A DNA stretch of 64,000 nucleotides from Mycobacterium paraseoulense (GTDB lineage: Bacteria > Actinomycetota > Actinomycetes > Mycobacteriales > Mycobacteriaceae): contig NZ_AP022619.1 in assembly GCF_010731655.1 (NCBI RefSeq), positions 2,480,001-2,544,000 on the forward strand, given 5' to 3'. Below the pieces are notes generated by a model, which made no database searches, had not been told where the DNA came from, and was given only the letters and a program-made list of their open reading frames with translations. The translations under genes and the position numbers were made by a program. This document shows, piece after piece, positions 33,426 to 43,910 of the stretch (within the stretch, counting starts at the first letter, position 1; the number at the start of each line of letters is the position of its first letter).

Positions 33426-34171
33426 AGATGCCGGCCGCCGGTGATTTCCATGACGGTCCCGGTCATGTACGAGGACAGGTCGGAAGCCAGGAACAGGGCC
33501 ACGCTGGCGACCTCGCTGGGTTCGCCGGCCCGACCCATCGGCACCTCGGCAACCTTTGAATCCCAAATACGCTGCGGCATGGCCTCCGTCATCGCGGAGC
33601 GGATCAAACCGGGGGCGATCGCGTTCACCCGGACGCCCAGATAGGCCAGCTCTTTGGCGGCCGCCTTGGTCATCCCGACGATGCCGGCCTTGGCTGCCGA
33701 GTAGTTGGTCTGGCCGACCATGCCGACCTTCCCCGACACCGAGGACATGTTGATGATGACGCCCCGCTTGTTTTCCCGCATGACGGCGGCGGCCAGCCGG
33801 GTGCCGTTCCAGGTGCCCTTCAGGTGCACGGCGATGACCTGATCGAACTGCTCCTCGGTCATCTTGCGCATCGTCGCGTCGCGGGTGATCCCGGCGTTGT
33901 TGACCATGATGTCCAAGCCGCCGAACCGCTCGACGGCGGTCTGGATCAGGGTCTCGACGTCGGACGCCTGCGTGACATCGCAGCGGACCGCGACCGCGAC
34001 GTCGTCGCCGCCCAACTGCTTCGCCACGACCTGGGTTTCTTCGAGATTGACGTCGCCCAGCACAACTCGCGCCCCCTCGGCGACAAAGCGTTCCGCGATG
34101 GCCAGACCCAGTCCCTGCGCACCGCCGGTGATTACCGCGGTCTGACCTGTCAGCATCGACACCTGGCTCAC
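33422..34171 (-). CDS. SDR, FabG-like 3-hydroxyacyl-CoA/ACP dehydrogenase
   Basis: The Rossmann protein has [11 protein letters not shown] for cofactor binding, [14 protein letters not shown], Ser in INMSSVSG and YSAAK, all FabG-like. In this operon it probably oxidises a 3-hydroxyacyl-CoA ahead of the thiolase. The start is uncertain: GTG 34171 gives [17 protein letters not shown], while GTG 34162 and ATG 34156 are alternatives; the ribosome-binding-like AAGGAA is very close to the first. It is the first gene of the leftward operon ending with the GntR regulator. Confidence 0.87.
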   Translation of the reverse strand: MSQVSMLTGQTAVITGGAQGLGLAIAERFVAEGARVVLGDVNLEETQVVAKQLGGDDVAVAVRCDVTQASDVETLIQTAVERFGGLDIMVNNAGITRDATMRKMTEEQFDQVIAVHLKGTWNGTRLAAAVMRENKRGVIINMSSVSGKVGMVGQTNYSAAKAGIVGMTKAAAKELAYLGVRVNAIAPGLIRSAMTEAMPQRIWDSKVAEVPMGRAGEPSEVASVALFLASDLSSYMTGTVMEITGGRHL

Positions 34172-34215
34172 ACTTCCTTCACTGTTATGGCCACCACCGG
34201 ACACCCTCAATCCAA

Positions 34216-34231
34216 ATATCATATTTGATAT
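34216..34231. promoter_or_regulatory. AT-rich 16-bp palindrome in the divergent SDR/ACAD promoter
   Basis: ATATCA-TATT-TGATAT is a perfect 6-bp inverted repeat with a 4-bp spacer in an otherwise GC-rich genome. It lies 45 bases before the leftward SDR start and 53 bases before the rightward acyl-CoA dehydrogenase. It is a good operator candidate, and the GntR/FCD protein at the end of the leftward operon is the nearest regulator. Confidence 0.55.
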
Positions 34232-34283
34232 AGGATCGTGCCCTGAACCGGGGTGTCCGAACCAGGAGGGGAGCGCCGAGCCG

Positions 34284-35477
34284 ATGACCACCGCTGAAAT
34301 CGCCGAAGTCTCGGATGAAGACTTCGGCGAGATTCTCTCTCAGACAAGGCACTTCGTCCGAACCGCCGTCGTCCCGCGCGAACAGGAGATCCTGACCGAG
34401 GATCGGGTGCCCGACGACCTGCGCGACCAGGCCAAGAAGATGGGCCTGTTCGGGTATGCGATCCCGCAGCAGTGGGGCGGCCTGGGCCTGAACCTGATGC
34501 AAGATGTCGAGCTGGCAATGGAATTGGGCTACACCTCGCTGGCCTTGCGATCGATGTTCGGCACCAACAACGGCATCGCCGGGCAGGTGCTGGTCGGCTT
34601 CGGCACCGACGAGCAGAAGGCCCGCTGGCTGGAGTCCTTGGCGTCCGGCGACGTCGTCGCCTCGTTCGCGTTGACCGAGCCCGGCGCGGGATCCAACCCG
34701 GCCGGCCTGCGAACCAAAGCCGTTCGCGACCAAGCCGATTGGGTGATTTCCGGGCAGAAGCGCTTCATCACCAATGCGCCCGTCGCCGATCTGTTCGTGG
34801 TGTTCGCGCGCACCCGGCCGGCCGACGACCAGGGGCCCGGGATCGCCGTCTTCCTCGTTCCGGCGGACTCGCCGGGCGTCGAAGTGGGCGCCAAGGACGC
34901 CAAGATGGGTCAGGAGGGCGCCTGGACCGCCGACGTGAGCTTCAACGACGTCCGCGTCGAGGGCGGCGCACTGATCGGCGGCAGCGAAGACATCGGCTAC
35001 CGAGCGGCGATGACGTCGCTGGCGCGGGGCCGGGTCCATATCGCCGCCCTCGCGGTGGGCGCCGCCCAACGCGCACTCGACGAATCGGTCTCCTACGCCG
35101 CCACCGCGACCCAGGGCGGCACGCCGATCGGGAGCTTTCAGTTGGTCCAGGCGATGCTCGCCGACCAGCAGACCGGGGTGCTGGCCGGGCGCGCGCTGGT
35201 CCGCGATGCCGCCCGGCTCTGGGTATCCGGTGAAGACCGCAGGGTCGCGCCGTCGGCGGCCAAGCTGTTCTGCACCGAAATGGCCGGCAACGTGGCCGAT
35301 CTCGCGGTGCAGATTCACGGCGGCAGCGGCTACATGCACGGCGTCCCGGTCGAGCGCATCTACCGCGACGTGCGGCTGCTGCGGCTCTACGAGGGCACCA
35401 GCGAGATTCAGCGGTTGATCATCGGGTCCAACCTCATCAAAGCGGCGCAGCGCGCCACCACAACCAAGGAGCGCTGA
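34284..35477 (+). CDS. acyl-CoA dehydrogenase
   Basis: The 397-residue protein has [21 protein letters not shown] (about residues 129-149), [10 protein letters not shown], the region [21 protein letters not shown] and [10 protein letters not shown] with the catalytic Glu. It is a complete enzyme. It forms an operon with the following mycofactocin-type SDR (the two genes share one base) and is divergent from the SDR-thiolase-CoA-transferase operon, with which it shares a promoter palindrome. Confidence 0.91.
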   Translation: MTTAEIAEVSDEDFGEILSQTRHFVRTAVVPREQEILTEDRVPDDLRDQAKKMGLFGYAIPQQWGGLGLNLMQDVELAMELGYTSLALRSMFGTNNGIAGQVLVGFGTDEQKARWLESLASGDVVASFALTEPGAGSNPAGLRTKAVRDQADWVISGQKRFITNAPVADLFVVFARTRPADDQGPGIAVFLVPADSPGVEVGAKDAKMGQEGAWTADVSFNDVRVEGGALIGGSEDIGYRAAMTSLARGRVHIAALAVGAAQRALDESVSYAATATQGGTPIGSFQLVQAMLADQQTGVLAGRALVRDAARLWVSGEDRRVAPSAAKLFCTEMAGNVADLAVQIHGGSGYMHGVPVERIYRDVRLLRLYEGTSEIQRLIIGSNLIKAAQRATTTKER

Positions 35478-36298
35478 TGAGCGGCAAGCTTGCGGGCAGA
35501 GTGGCATTCATCACCGGAGCGGCGCGCGGGCAGGGCCGGGCGCATGCGGTCCGTCTGGCGCGGGAGGGCGCCGACATCATCGCCGTCGACATCGCCGGCA
35601 AGCTTCCCTCCTGCGTCCCCTACGACCCGGCGACCCCCGATGACCTGAGCGAGACCGTCCGCCTGGTCGAAGAGACGAACCGCCGGATCATCGCCTCCGT
35701 CGTGGACACCCGCGACTTCGAAGGGCTCCGCAAGGCCGTCGACGCCGGTGTCGACGCGCTCGGGCGGCTGGACATCATCGTCGCCAACGCCGGCGTCGCC
35801 GCCCCGCAGCCCTGGAACGAGATCACCCCGGAAAACTTCCGCGACGTCATCGACATCAACGTGACCGGCACCTGGAACACCGTGATGGCGGGCGCGGACA
35901 AGATCATCGAGGGCGGCCGGGGCGGCTCGATCATCCTGATCAGTTCGGCGGCCGGCATGAAGATGCAGCCGTTCATGGTGCACTACACCGCCAGTAAGCA
36001 CGCCGTCACCGGGATGGCGCGGGCCTTCGCCGCCGAGCTCGGCAAGCATTCGATCCGGGTCAACAGCGTGCATCCCGGGCCGGTGAACACGCCAATGGGC
36101 ACGGGCGACATGGTCGCCGCGGTGGGCAGGGCGATGGAGACCAACCCGCAGCTGTCCAACGTGCTCACGCCGTTCCTGCCCGACTGGGCCGCCGAACCGG
36201 AGGAGATCGCCGACACGGTGTGCTGGCTGGCGAGCGACGAGTCCCGCAAGATCACCGCCGCCCGGATCCCGGTCGATCAGGGTTCGACGCAATACTGA
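35477..36298 (+). CDS. mycofactocin-coupled SDR family oxidoreductase
   Basis: The 273-residue protein begins GRVAFITGAARGQGRAHAVR and has a long insertion after the second strand (PYDPATPDDLSETVRLVEET), which marks the mycofactocin-associated SDR subfamily. NAGVAAPQPW, ISSAAGMK and YTASK complete the active site. These enzymes keep NAD bound and exchange electrons with the peptide-derived cofactor mycofactocin rather than with free NAD. Its role here is probably oxidation of a secondary alcohol. Its start codon shares one base with the preceding stop. Confidence 0.87.
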   Translation: MSGKLAGRVAFITGAARGQGRAHAVRLAREGADIIAVDIAGKLPSCVPYDPATPDDLSETVRLVEETNRRIIASVVDTRDFEGLRKAVDAGVDALGRLDIIVANAGVAAPQPWNEITPENFRDVIDINVTGTWNTVMAGADKIIEGGRGGSIILISSAAGMKMQPFMVHYTASKHAVTGMARAFAAELGKHSIRVNSVHPGPVNTPMGTGDMVAAVGRAMETNPQLSNVLTPFLPDWAAEPEEIADTVCWLASDESRKITAARIPVDQGSTQY

Positions 36299-36347
36299 CC
36301 GACGCGCCGGGGGAATAGATTCGCCACGACCGGCACTTGCAGGGCAC

Positions 36348-36776
36348 ATGAAAGCCTTCACCGAGAGCGAACGTCAGGAGTTTTTGGCCGCCACGCACGT
36401 GGCGGTGCTGTCCGTCGACGCCGCCGACGGGCGGCCGCCCGCGAGCGTGCCGATCTGGTACGACTACACCCCCGGTGGCAACATCCGGATCATGACCGGG
36501 GCGGCCAGCCGTAAGGCCCGGCTGATCGAGCGGGCCGGCAAGGTGACGCTCGTCGTCCAGCGCGAGGAGCCGCCGTACCAGTACGTGGTGGTCGAAGGCA
36601 CCGTCGTCGAGACCGCCAAGCCCGCCCCGACCGATGTGCAGGAGGCCGTCGCCATCCGCTACCTCGGCGAGGAAGGCGGACGGGCGTTCATCCGCAGCAT
36701 GGAGGGCGTGGAAGAGGTGATGTACACCATCCGCCCCGACCGCTGGATGAGCGCGGATTTCACCGGCGACCTCTGA
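36348..36776 (+). CDS. PPOX-type (F420/FMN-binding split-barrel) protein
   Basis: The 142-residue protein is a small split-barrel: THVAVLSVDAADGRPPASVPIWYDYTPGG and TGAASRKARLIERAGKVTLVVQRE are typical of pyridoxamine-oxidase-like deazaflavin/FMN proteins of mycobacteria. Substrate unknown. It ends 4 bases before the convergent phosphotransferase gene. Possibly a separate unit from the SDR gene (49-base gap). Confidence 0.8.
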   Translation: MKAFTESERQEFLAATHVAVLSVDAADGRPPASVPIWYDYTPGGNIRIMTGAASRKARLIERAGKVTLVVQREEPPYQYVVVEGTVVETAKPAPTDVQEAVAIRYLGEEGGRAFIRSMEGVEEVMYTIRPDRWMSADFTGDL

Positions 36777-36780
36777 GGTC

Positions 36781-37857
36781 TCAGCCGATCAGCTCCAGCG
36801 TCCCCAGCTCGCGGATCGCCTGGCAGCCGCGGCTGAGCATGGCGAGCACCATGTCGTCGCCGCGCTCGGTTGCGGCGGCGAACGCGAACCCCAGCGCCGA
36901 GATCAACGGTGCCTGCAGCACCCCGAGCCGGTAATCACGCCAACACGTTTCGGCGTCGTAGCCGGTGACGCCGCCCGCCGTGAGCGCGCGATGGTAGTCG
37001 GCGACGAGCTGTTCCTCGGTACTCGCGCGCAGCCGCGAATTGAGGCTGGTCGCGGTGAAGTAGGCGAGATCCCTGGCCGGCAATCCGACGCCGAGCGTCT
37101 GCCAGTCGACGACGCTGACCCGGGTCCGGTCGGGATCGAACAGCAGGTTGTCCAGGCGATAGTCCCCGTGCAGCAGGGCAAACCGGTCGTACTCGGAGAG
37201 CAGCCACGGCGTGACCAATCCCATTGCTGCACTGAAGGTGTCGCGGTCTTCCGCGCTCATTCGGTCGCCCAGCTTGTCCAGGGTGATGTCGGCGCTCATC
37301 TTCGCCACCTCGCCCATGCCGCCGGCGCCCGCTTCGTCGGGCCTGGCGAACGCGATGCCCGGGAAGTCGAGCCAGACAGGATCACACCAGCTGGGCGCGT
37401 GCAGGCCGGCCAGGGCGGTGACCGCGAGGCGCGCTTCGGTTTCCCCGCACCCGGCGAGCTGATCCCCCTGCACCGCCGGCGCCTGATCGGCGAGCAGCAA
37501 AGCGAACTCCATTGCATCATCGGTGATCTCGGAATAGAAGCACTGCGGCGTCGGTACTTGCACCCGATCCACCACGGATGAGTAGAACGCGCATTCGCTG
37601 CGATATCCGATGACGACCCGGTCACGCACGGTGTCGTCCTGCGCCGGCAGCTTGATGACGAACGTGCCCGGAAGGTCGCCGGGATCCGTCGCGTATCGGG
37701 CGGACACCCGGTAGGTTGCGCCGGTCTGCCCGGTGCCGATCGCGACCACGTCCACGTCGGCGACCTCGACCGGTGCGCCGCGCCCACTGAGGGCGGCCGA
37801 CAACCAGGCCGGGGTCACGTCGCCGGGATAGCGCGGAATCGACACCACAGCACTCAT
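36781..37857 (-). CDS. aminoglycoside phosphotransferase/ecdysteroid-kinase-like protein
   Basis: The 358-residue kinase-fold protein has the catalytic loop LLHGDYRLDNLLFD (about residues 228-241, H-G-D-x-x-x-x-N) and VVDWQTLGVG for Mg binding (D-W-Q). The N-lobe contains the ATP-binding Lys in FVIKLP. Homologues in mycobacteria are encoded near lipid-degradation genes, with substrates unknown. GGAGG lies ten bases before the ATG. It is a single-gene unit with a weak palindrome-like sequence about 45 bases upstream. Confidence 0.83.
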   Translation of the reverse strand: MSAVVSIPRYPGDVTPAWLSAALSGRGAPVEVADVDVVAIGTGQTGATYRVSARYATDPGDLPGTFVIKLPAQDDTVRDRVVIGYRSECAFYSSVVDRVQVPTPQCFYSEITDDAMEFALLLADQAPAVQGDQLAGCGETEARLAVTALAGLHAPSWCDPVWLDFPGIAFARPDEAGAGGMGEVAKMSADITLDKLGDRMSAEDRDTFSAAMGLVTPWLLSEYDRFALLHGDYRLDNLLFDPDRTRVSVVDWQTLGVGLPARDLAYFTATSLNSRLRASTEEQLVADYHRALTAGGVTGYDAETCWRDYRLGVLQAPLISALGFAFAAATERGDDMVLAMLSRGCQAIRELGTLELIG

Positions 37858-37944
37858 GAACAGCACGCCTCCTCGACCCGGACAGCTCCGCCCGACTGAC
37901 AAACTGTAAGGCATACCGCAAGAGCCGCGGTCGACTACGGTGAC

Positions 37945-39684
37945 CTAGTCGGCGAGGATCCGCCATTCCGCGGCCTCGTGCTGCTGCCGCCAGAACTCGT
38001 CGAAACGCCCGCCCGCCGCGAGCAATTCGCCGACCGTTCCATCCTCGATCACCCGGCCATCGTCGAGGAACAGGACGCGGTCGGCGTGACTGATGCTGGC
38101 CAGTCGGTGCGCGACGATCACCTGGGTGCGCGGCCGCGGGTCGAGCGTCAGCGCGTCGACCACCGCCGCCTCGTTTTCGGTGTCCAGGGCGCTGGTCGCC
38201 TCGTCCACCAGCAGTATCGACGCCGGCTTGAGCAGCGCCCGCGCGATGCTGACCCGTTGGCGTTCGCCGCCCGACAGCGCCGAGCCGGCCTCGCCGACGA
38301 CCGTGTCGGCGCCGTCGGGCAGCCGAGCGATGAGTTCGTCGACGCGGGCGAGGGCCACGGCCCGGCCGAACTGTTCGTCACCCGCGCCTGGGTCCCCGGC
38401 GAACACGTTGTCCCGGATCGACCCGTGGAACAGGTAGGGATGTTGGAACACGACGCTGCTTGCCGCCCGTCGGGCTTCGGTGTCCAGCGTCGCCGCGTCG
38501 ACGCCGTCGATCAGGACCCGGCCGCGGCCGGGTTCGTGCAACCCCGCGATCAGCGCCAGGACGGTGCTCTTGCCCGACCCGGACGGCCCGACGATCGCCG
38601 TCGTGCTGCCCGGCTCCAGGGTGAAGCTCACCCCGTCGAGCACCGGTGCGCCGGCGCCGTCATACCGGAACACGACATTGTCGAACTCGATGCGGGGCGC
38701 CGCCGCAGCGACGGGCAACGCGGCGGGCCCGGAGTCCATCGGTGGCGCCGCAAGCACGGAACGGATGCGGTCGAGCGTGGCGCGGGTGCTCTCCAGCGCC
38801 GGTGCCAGTTCGCTGATCGTGGTGAACGGCTCCAGGTAGCGCACGATCACGACGATCAAGGCGATGGCCTCGGGGACGGTGACGGTTTTGTTCACCGTCA
38901 TCGCCGCGGTCGCCCCCGCCAGCAGAATCAGGGAGAGCTGGCTGGCCAGGCTGAACAGCAGCTGACCGGGAACCTGCATGGACAGCAGCCGCATGGTCGC
39001 GCCGTGCTGCGCGGCCAGCGCATCGCCGACCAGACTGCGCGCCGGCTCAACCCGCCGCGCGGCCCGCAACGCCTGCTGGGTGCGGGCGAATTCGATGATC
39101 CGCTCGGTGAGCGCGCTGTTGGCCGCGTCGGCCGCGGTGTCGGCACGCCGCGCCAGTCGCGCCGACGCCCACAGCGCGCCCAGCAGCAACGGCACACCCG
39201 CGAGCGCGGCCAGGCCGAGCTGCCACGCGATCGGGAGTAAGGCCAGCCCGATGGCCGCGGGCAGCAGGACGGCGGAGATCAGCGGCGTCAGCAGGTTCAC
39301 GACCAGGCCGACCAGTTCCGGCCCGGTCGCGGCGATCGCCTGCCGCGCCGTCGCGGTGTGTTCGGCGGTGAACCAGTCCAGCCGGACCGCGGGTAAGCGG
39401 TCCGCGACGTCGTGCTGGCTGTGGTCCAGCACGGCAAAACCGAGATCGAAGCCGATGCGCGCCGTCGTGGCGTCGATCACCCAGCCGATCACCGTGGCGG
39501 CGGTGAGCCAGCCCAGCCACACCAGCGCGCGATGTGGGGCGCCGCTGAACAGCGCGCCCACCAGGGGCACCAGCAGCACAGCGGCGACCGCTCGGATGAC
39601 CACGGAGAGCAATGCGAGCACGGCGTAGGCGGCCACCCGGGCGCGGCGATCCGCCGGGACCAGGCCCAACCAGGTGCGGATCAT
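37945..39684 (-). CDS. irtB: IrtB, mycobactin/carboxymycobactin importer ABC subunit
   Basis: The 579-residue half-transporter has six predicted membrane helices in its first 300 residues and a C-terminal ATPase with Walker [11 protein letters not shown], signature [17 protein letters not shown] and Walker [12 protein letters not shown]. The length equals that recalled for M. tuberculosis IrtB. It pairs with IrtA to form an inner-membrane importer for ferric mycobactins. ATG 39684 overlaps the irtA stop (ATGA). Regulation is shared with irtA through the IdeR box upstream. Confidence 0.95.
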   Translation of the reverse strand: MIRTWLGLVPADRRARVAAYAVLALLSVVIRAVAAVLLVPLVGALFSGAPHRALVWLGWLTAATVIGWVIDATTARIGFDLGFAVLDHSQHDVADRLPAVRLDWFTAEHTATARQAIAATGPELVGLVVNLLTPLISAVLLPAAIGLALLPIAWQLGLAALAGVPLLLGALWASARLARRADTAADAANSALTERIIEFARTQQALRAARRVEPARSLVGDALAAQHGATMRLLSMQVPGQLLFSLASQLSLILLAGATAAMTVNKTVTVPEAIALIVVIVRYLEPFTTISELAPALESTRATLDRIRSVLAAPPMDSGPAALPVAAAAPRIEFDNVVFRYDGAGAPVLDGVSFTLEPGSTTAIVGPSGSGKSTVLALIAGLHEPGRGRVLIDGVDAATLDTEARRAASSVVFQHPYLFHGSIRDNVFAGDPGAGDEQFGRAVALARVDELIARLPDGADTVVGEAGSALSGGERQRVSIARALLKPASILLVDEATSALDTENEAAVVDALTLDPRPRTQVIVAHRLASISHADRVLFLDDGRVIEDGTVGELLAAGGRFDEFWRQQHEAAEWRILAD

Positions 39685-42266
39685 CGCGAGCCCTCCCGGG
39701 TCGCTGTGGCCGCGACCGGGTCCCGTCGGCCGCCCTCCCACAGCCGTCGGTAGCGGCCGTCGGCGGCCAGCAACTCGTCGTGCGTGCCACGTTCGGCGAT
39801 CCGGCCGTGGTCGAGCACGACGATCTGGTCGGCCCCGGTGATGGTGTGCAGCCGGTGGGCGATCACCAAGACGGTGCGGTCCCGCGTCAATCGGTTGAGG
39901 GCCTGCTGCACAAGGTATTCCGATTCGGGGTCGGCGAACGCGGTGGCCTCGTCAAGGATCAGGACCGGGGTGTCCGCGAGGATCGCGCGGGCGATGGTCA
40001 GCCGCTGCCGCTCCCCGCCCGAAAGGCCCGTTCCCGCGCCGAGCACCGTGTCGTAGCCGTCCGGCAACCGCATGATCCGGTCGTGGATGTGCGCCTGGCG
40101 CGCCGCCTCCTCGATTTGCGCAGCGGTGGCGTCCGGGACGGCCAGGGCGATGTTGTCGGCGACGGTGCCGTGCACCAGCTGCGTCTCCTGCAGGACGAAT
40201 CCGACCTTCGCATAGAGCTCGTCGGCGGACATCGACCGGATGTCCTGTCCCCCAATGCGTATCGTCCCGTGGTCGACGTCGTGGAAGCGGGCCAGCAGGG
40301 CAGCAAGCGTCGACTTGCCGGACCCGGACGGGCCGACGAGGGCGGTGACCGTGCCGGGATGCAGCGTCAGCGACACGCCGCGGATCACCGGGACACCGGG
40401 CCGATAGCCGAAGCTGACGCCGTCGAACACCACCGTCGCCGACGGATCCGCGGGCCGGTCCGGCTCCCGCACTTCGAGCTCGGGCTCGTCGAGGGTGTTC
40501 TGCAGGCGCCGCGCGGCGAGCACGCCGGCGCTGATACCGCCAACCCCGTAGGCGATACCGAGTAGTCGCGCGCCGAAGGTGGTGCCCAACAACAGGAATG
40601 GCAAGAGATTCACCGGATCCATCCGCCCGCTGGTGGTGAGCAGCGTGCCCGTCAGCACGATGAGCCACAGGAAGGTCGACGGCCGGGTGACCAGGTCCAT
40701 GAGCGTCTTCTTGCCGGCCAATGGACGCTGCCAGGAGACCAGAAAGTCGATGTACTCGTCCAGGTTGCGCCGGAAGCTGGATGCGGCCGCGCCGCCGAAG
40801 ACGCGGATCACCGGCTGACCCTCCAGGTAGGCACCGGCCTCCCCGCTCATCTTTTCGGCCCAGCGCTGCGACTGCGGGATGCGCGGGCCGGACTGGATGG
40901 TGAGCGACGAGGTCAACACCAGGTACACCAGGACGGGCACGAACAGCACGAGCGCCACCCGCCAGTCCACGGCGAACAGATAGATCAACACCGCCACCGG
41001 CGCGATGATCGCCGCGACCGCGTCGGGGATGGCGTGGGTGACCAGATAGTGCAGCGACAGCGTGTCGTCCTGCAGCAGCCTCTTGATCGAGCCCGATCCC
41101 CGCGCGGTGAACCAGCCCAGCGGCAAGCGAGATAGCTTGCGCAACAGCCGCGATCGCAGGCCGGCGGCGAACCGCGTGTCGACGACGTGCAACCACAGCG
41201 TGAGGGCCGCACCGAGGACGGTGCCCAGTCCCAGCAGCGCGACGGCCGCGAGCCCGACGTCCCAGAGTCGCGCCGCGGGCGCCCCGGCCACCAGCAACCG
41301 GGCCAGCTCGACCAGCAGCACGAAGGGCGCCAGCTGCACCACCGTGATGACGGCCTGCAGCACACCGGACAGGATCAGCGCCGAGCGCAGCGGCGCGAGC
41401 AGCCGGCCGGCGGCCTGGACGCGCCAACTGCCGCGCGCGGCCGGGCTGGGCGTCTTGTCGCCGGGCGCTGGCGGCGAGACCTGCTCTGCTGCAACGTTCT
41501 TGGTAGTCCCCTGGTCTTCACCACGGTGCGTGCCCATCGCGCGCCCGGCACTCCAGTAGGCCTGGGCGTGTATTTCGGACTTGGGGAAGCCGAACTCGTC
41601 ACGCAGCCGCGTCCGCACGTGCTTGAGCACGGTCGCCTCGGGCGTCGCCCACGCGTACCAGTTGGACCAATCTCGGCTTTCGATCGCGACCGCAAGCGAT
41701 CTCTCGTCACGCCGGGGCACCCAGTGCACTTGCAGCCGCGGATGCGGCGCGATCGGGATCAGGACGTCGTTGTCGTCGTGCCGCTCGAGATACATCTCGA
41801 TCGGCACGTCGTCGGGAACGACTCCGATGATCCCGTTCATGCCCGGGATCGACGCCGAATCCCCGATCAGCAGGTAGCCGGCCGGCTGCTCGTCGGGCAC
41901 GTCGAAGCGCGACGAGCCCATCAGGGCCATGACGGCGATCGTGGCCCCGGGTTCGGCGGTGCGCGCCCACTTCGATGCCGGGCCGGCGGGATCGTGCAGA
42001 ACGATGTCGACGGCGAAGCGGCCGCTGGGAACGTCCGCCTCCGAAATCGTGTAAGCCCGCTGGAATTCGGTGGTCGATCCGTCCGGGTCCGGAAACCAGA
42101 ACCGCAGCCAGGCGGCGGGTTCGGCATCCACGTCTTCGAACAATGTCGGTGACATCATCCGTATGCGCACGAAATGCGGTGCGATCTCGACGGTTTCGAC
42201 CACCGTCGCGGTGTGATCGCGGGCGCCGAAGCTACGCAACATCGCACCGGAGAATCCGCGTGCCAT
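39681..42266 (-). CDS. irtA: IrtA, siderophore-interacting domain plus ABC transporter
   Basis: The 861-residue fusion protein starts with a siderophore-interacting FAD domain ([22 protein letters not shown] motif RAYTISEAD about residues 69-77) of about 270 residues. A Gly/Pro/Thr-rich linker, a six-helix membrane domain and an ATPase with Walker [11 protein letters not shown] and signature [16 protein letters not shown] follow. The N-terminal domain reduces Fe(III) in imported mycobactin. Architecture and length match M. tuberculosis IrtA. It is transcribed leftwards with irtB from an IdeR-type box 88 bases upstream. Confidence 0.96.
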   Translation of the reverse strand: MARGFSGAMLRSFGARDHTATVVETVEIAPHFVRIRMMSPTLFEDVDAEPAAWLRFWFPDPDGSTTEFQRAYTISEADVPSGRFAVDIVLHDPAGPASKWARTAEPGATIAVMALMGSSRFDVPDEQPAGYLLIGDSASIPGMNGIIGVVPDDVPIEMYLERHDDNDVLIPIAPHPRLQVHWVPRRDERSLAVAIESRDWSNWYAWATPEATVLKHVRTRLRDEFGFPKSEIHAQAYWSAGRAMGTHRGEDQGTTKNVAAEQVSPPAPGDKTPSPAARGSWRVQAAGRLLAPLRSALILSGVLQAVITVVQLAPFVLLVELARLLVAGAPAARLWDVGLAAVALLGLGTVLGAALTLWLHVVDTRFAAGLRSRLLRKLSRLPLGWFTARGSGSIKRLLQDDTLSLHYLVTHAIPDAVAAIIAPVAVLIYLFAVDWRVALVLFVPVLVYLVLTSSLTIQSGPRIPQSQRWAEKMSGEAGAYLEGQPVIRVFGGAAASSFRRNLDEYIDFLVSWQRPLAGKKTLMDLVTRPSTFLWLIVLTGTLLTTSGRMDPVNLLPFLLLGTTFGARLLGIAYGVGGISAGVLAARRLQNTLDEPELEVREPDRPADPSATVVFDGVSFGYRPGVPVIRGVSLTLHPGTVTALVGPSGSGKSTLAALLARFHDVDHGTIRIGGQDIRSMSADELYAKVGFVLQETQLVHGTVADNIALAVPDATAAQIEEAARQAHIHDRIMRLPDGYDTVLGAGTGLSGGERQRLTIARAILADTPVLILDEATAFADPESEYLVQQALNRLTRDRTVLVIAHRLHTITGADQIVVLDHGRIAERGTHDELLAADGRYRRLWEGGRRDPVAATATREGSR

Positions 42267-42353
42267 CAGCGGTCCCTTCCCGCGGCGCTCAACTCCGCGA
42301 CGACTTCACCCGACGGCCCGGCGGACCCCTACTCGACAAGTTACCGCACAAAC

Positions 42354-42372
42354 TAAGGGTTGCCTTACCAAA
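42354..42372 (-). promoter_or_regulatory. IdeR iron box upstream of irtA
   Basis: The minus-strand sequence TTTGGTAAGGCAACCCTTA matches the known IdeR consensus TTAGGTTAGGCTAACCTAA at 14 of 19 positions, counted by eye. Its position before irtA is where iron-dependent repression is expected. The box also lies 43 bases upstream of the divergent gene at 42415. Confidence 0.8.
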
Positions 42373-42414
42373 GGTCAAACCCGGGTCGTGGGCGCCGGCA
42401 AGTAGCCTGGTGGC

Positions 42415-42840
42415 GTGAGCGGTGAATCGGCGCCGCCCGTGTTGCTCTACGACGGGGTCTGCGGCGTCTGCAACTCGGTGGTGCAAACCATCCTTCGGTT
42501 CGACCCGGACGGCTCCCTACGTTTCGCGGCGCTGGACAGCGACTTCTCCCGAGGGGTCTTCGATCGGCATCCCGCGATCGCGGGCGTCGATTCGATGGTC
42601 TTCGTCGACGAACCCGGCCAGCCCACCGAACGCGTCGCCGTGCGATCCGCCGCCGCGTTGCGGGTGGTGAATTACCTCGGCGGCCCCTGGAAGTTGCTGC
42701 GGGTGGCTCGCGTCATTCCCACACCGCTGCGCGATTGGCTCTACGACCGGGTCGCCGACGTCCGCTATCGCATCTTCGGCAAGCACGACACGTGCCCGCT
42801 GCCGCCGCCGGAGGTTCGCGCGCGATTCTTGGACGCTTAG
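42415..42840 (+). CDS. DCC-family thiol-disulfide oxidoreductase-like protein (DUF393)
   Basis: The 141-residue protein has the defining N-terminal motif LLYDGVCGVCN (about residues 10-20) with a CxxC inside a thioredoxin-like fold, and a C-terminal RDWLYDRVADVRYRIFGK. Family members are predicted redox proteins without firm biochemistry. The GTG start stands close to the irtA promoter, so iron control is possible. Its stop overlaps that of the convergent gene. Confidence 0.85.
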   Translation: MSGESAPPVLLYDGVCGVCNSVVQTILRFDPDGSLRFAALDSDFSRGVFDRHPAIAGVDSMVFVDEPGQPTERVAVRSAAALRVVNYLGGPWKLLRVARVIPTPLRDWLYDRVADVRYRIFGKHDTCPLPPPEVRARFLDA

Positions 42841-43145
42841 TCCACGGCGTGGTCGGCCTCGGACTCCTTGCGCTTGAGCTCGGCCAGCTTGCGGTCCTCG
42901 ACCGCCGCGTCGCGATGCTTGGCCGCCGATTCGCGGTGTATGTCCACATCGGACACGCCTTGTTCGAGGGTCCGGTCTTGCATTAGGGCGGATTCTTCGT
43001 GTTTGAGAGCCGATTCCTCCAAGCTGCGAGCGGCTGACAGCCCCGCGTGAGCGGCGCGTGCGCGCGCCTCCGCGGCTCTGCGTTCCGCGAGCTCCGCATC
43101 TCTTGCAGTAACGACTTCTTCGCGTGACTGGTTTCCGGTGGCCAT
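42837..43145 (-). CDS. charged Ala/Glu-rich helical protein, 102 aa, unknown function
   Basis: The product starts MATGNQSREEVVTARDAELA and consists almost entirely of Ala, Glu, Arg, Lys and Asp with His residues, predicted to be one long helix or coiled coil. No membrane segment or signal peptide is visible. An in-frame extension to 43250 is unlikely, as it enters the tRNA-like repeat at 43220. I do not recognise a family. It lies just outside the integration relic. Confidence 0.6.
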   Translation of the reverse strand: MATGNQSREEVVTARDAELAERRAAEARARAAHAGLSAARSLEESALKHEESALMQDRTLEQGVSDVDIHRESAAKHRDAAVEDRKLAELKRKESEADHAVD

Positions 43146-43219
43146 GGCGCCTCCCTCGCGTCCCGTGCAGCTGACATACCCAGCAGAAAGGGGTTGGCGC
43201 TTTGCCGCAGCAAATGACG

Positions 43220-43240
43220 GTGCGGGCGGAGGGACTCGAA
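43220..43240. repeat. direct repeat of the tRNA-Leu 3' end (distal attachment-like site)
   Basis: A 21-base sequence starting GTGCGGGCGGAGGGACTCGA is identical to 44061-44081, which is the 3' end of the tRNA-Leu gene on the minus strand plus one flanking base. Beyond these 21 bases the copies differ at once. Such a partial tRNA copy is the usual mark of site-specific integration by a tyrosine recombinase. Confidence 0.8.
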
Positions 43241-43372
43241 GCCAGGACATGTCAGGGAGTCCACGGGAGCTATTTGTAACCCGGCGGAAAGTGTCCCTTT
43301 CGGTGCTCCTGGTTGCTCCAGGTCGATGAACGCAGTCCGAACCTCGGACCGCGACGACCTGAAGGAATCACC

Positions 43373-43687
43373 ATGAAGAACACTCGCAAGCCGACTCGCT
43401 TCCAGTACGCCGCCACGGTGTTTGGCGCGCTGGCCATCGTCACGTTGGCCCCCGCCACCGCCTACGCCGAGCCCAGCGGGCCCACTGGCTCGAGCGGCGG
43501 ATGCCACTACACCGACCCTGACGGCTACGACATCCCGATCGACGAGGGCCAGGGCGTCATTGTCGGCGGCAAGCTGGTCACCTGCACCGGTGGGAAAACG
43601 GTCGTCACCGATGCCCCGGCACGCACGAACCCCCACCGGCCCATCGCACCGCCCAATCACGCGCCGGTACTGACCAGGAAAATGTAA
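43373..43687 (+). CDS. small secreted protein, 104 aa, inside the integration remnant
   Basis: The product has a basic start (MKNTRKPTRFQYAATVF), a hydrophobic core and AYAEPSG as a probable signal-peptidase site near residue 32. The mature part is about 70 residues with two Cys (GGCHYTD and VTCTGG) and a Pro-rich tail. GAAGGA precedes the ATG. I recognise no family. Its place between the attachment-like repeats suggests it arrived with the element. Confidence 0.6.
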   Translation: MKNTRKPTRFQYAATVFGALAIVTLAPATAYAEPSGPTGSSGGCHYTDPDGYDIPIDEGQGVIVGGKLVTCTGGKTVVTDAPARTNPHRPIAPPNHAPVLTRKM

Positions 43688-43910
43688 GCCTCCCAGGCGC
43701 ACTGAAAGCCGGTCATCTAGCCGTTGGGCCCGCCGCCGCGGAAACAGGGTGGTGGGCCCGACCCTCCTGCTTTATCGGCCGGCACTGGCCCCCACGCCTC
43801 ACCCGCGTGAGCGTGGTTGACGTGAGCGGTGGCGTCGTCAAGATGCACAACTTGCCGCGGATTATCAAGGGCTACAAGCGTTTTCGCGATGTACCGATGC
43901 ACGTTGCTCG

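Noticed and set aside
37902..37920. AACTGTAA-GGC-ATACCGCA upstream of the phosphotransferase as a fifth TetR-type operator
   Set aside because: Only the left half fits; the TAC and GTA ends are both lost, and the gene is outside the island. Too weak without a matrix scan.
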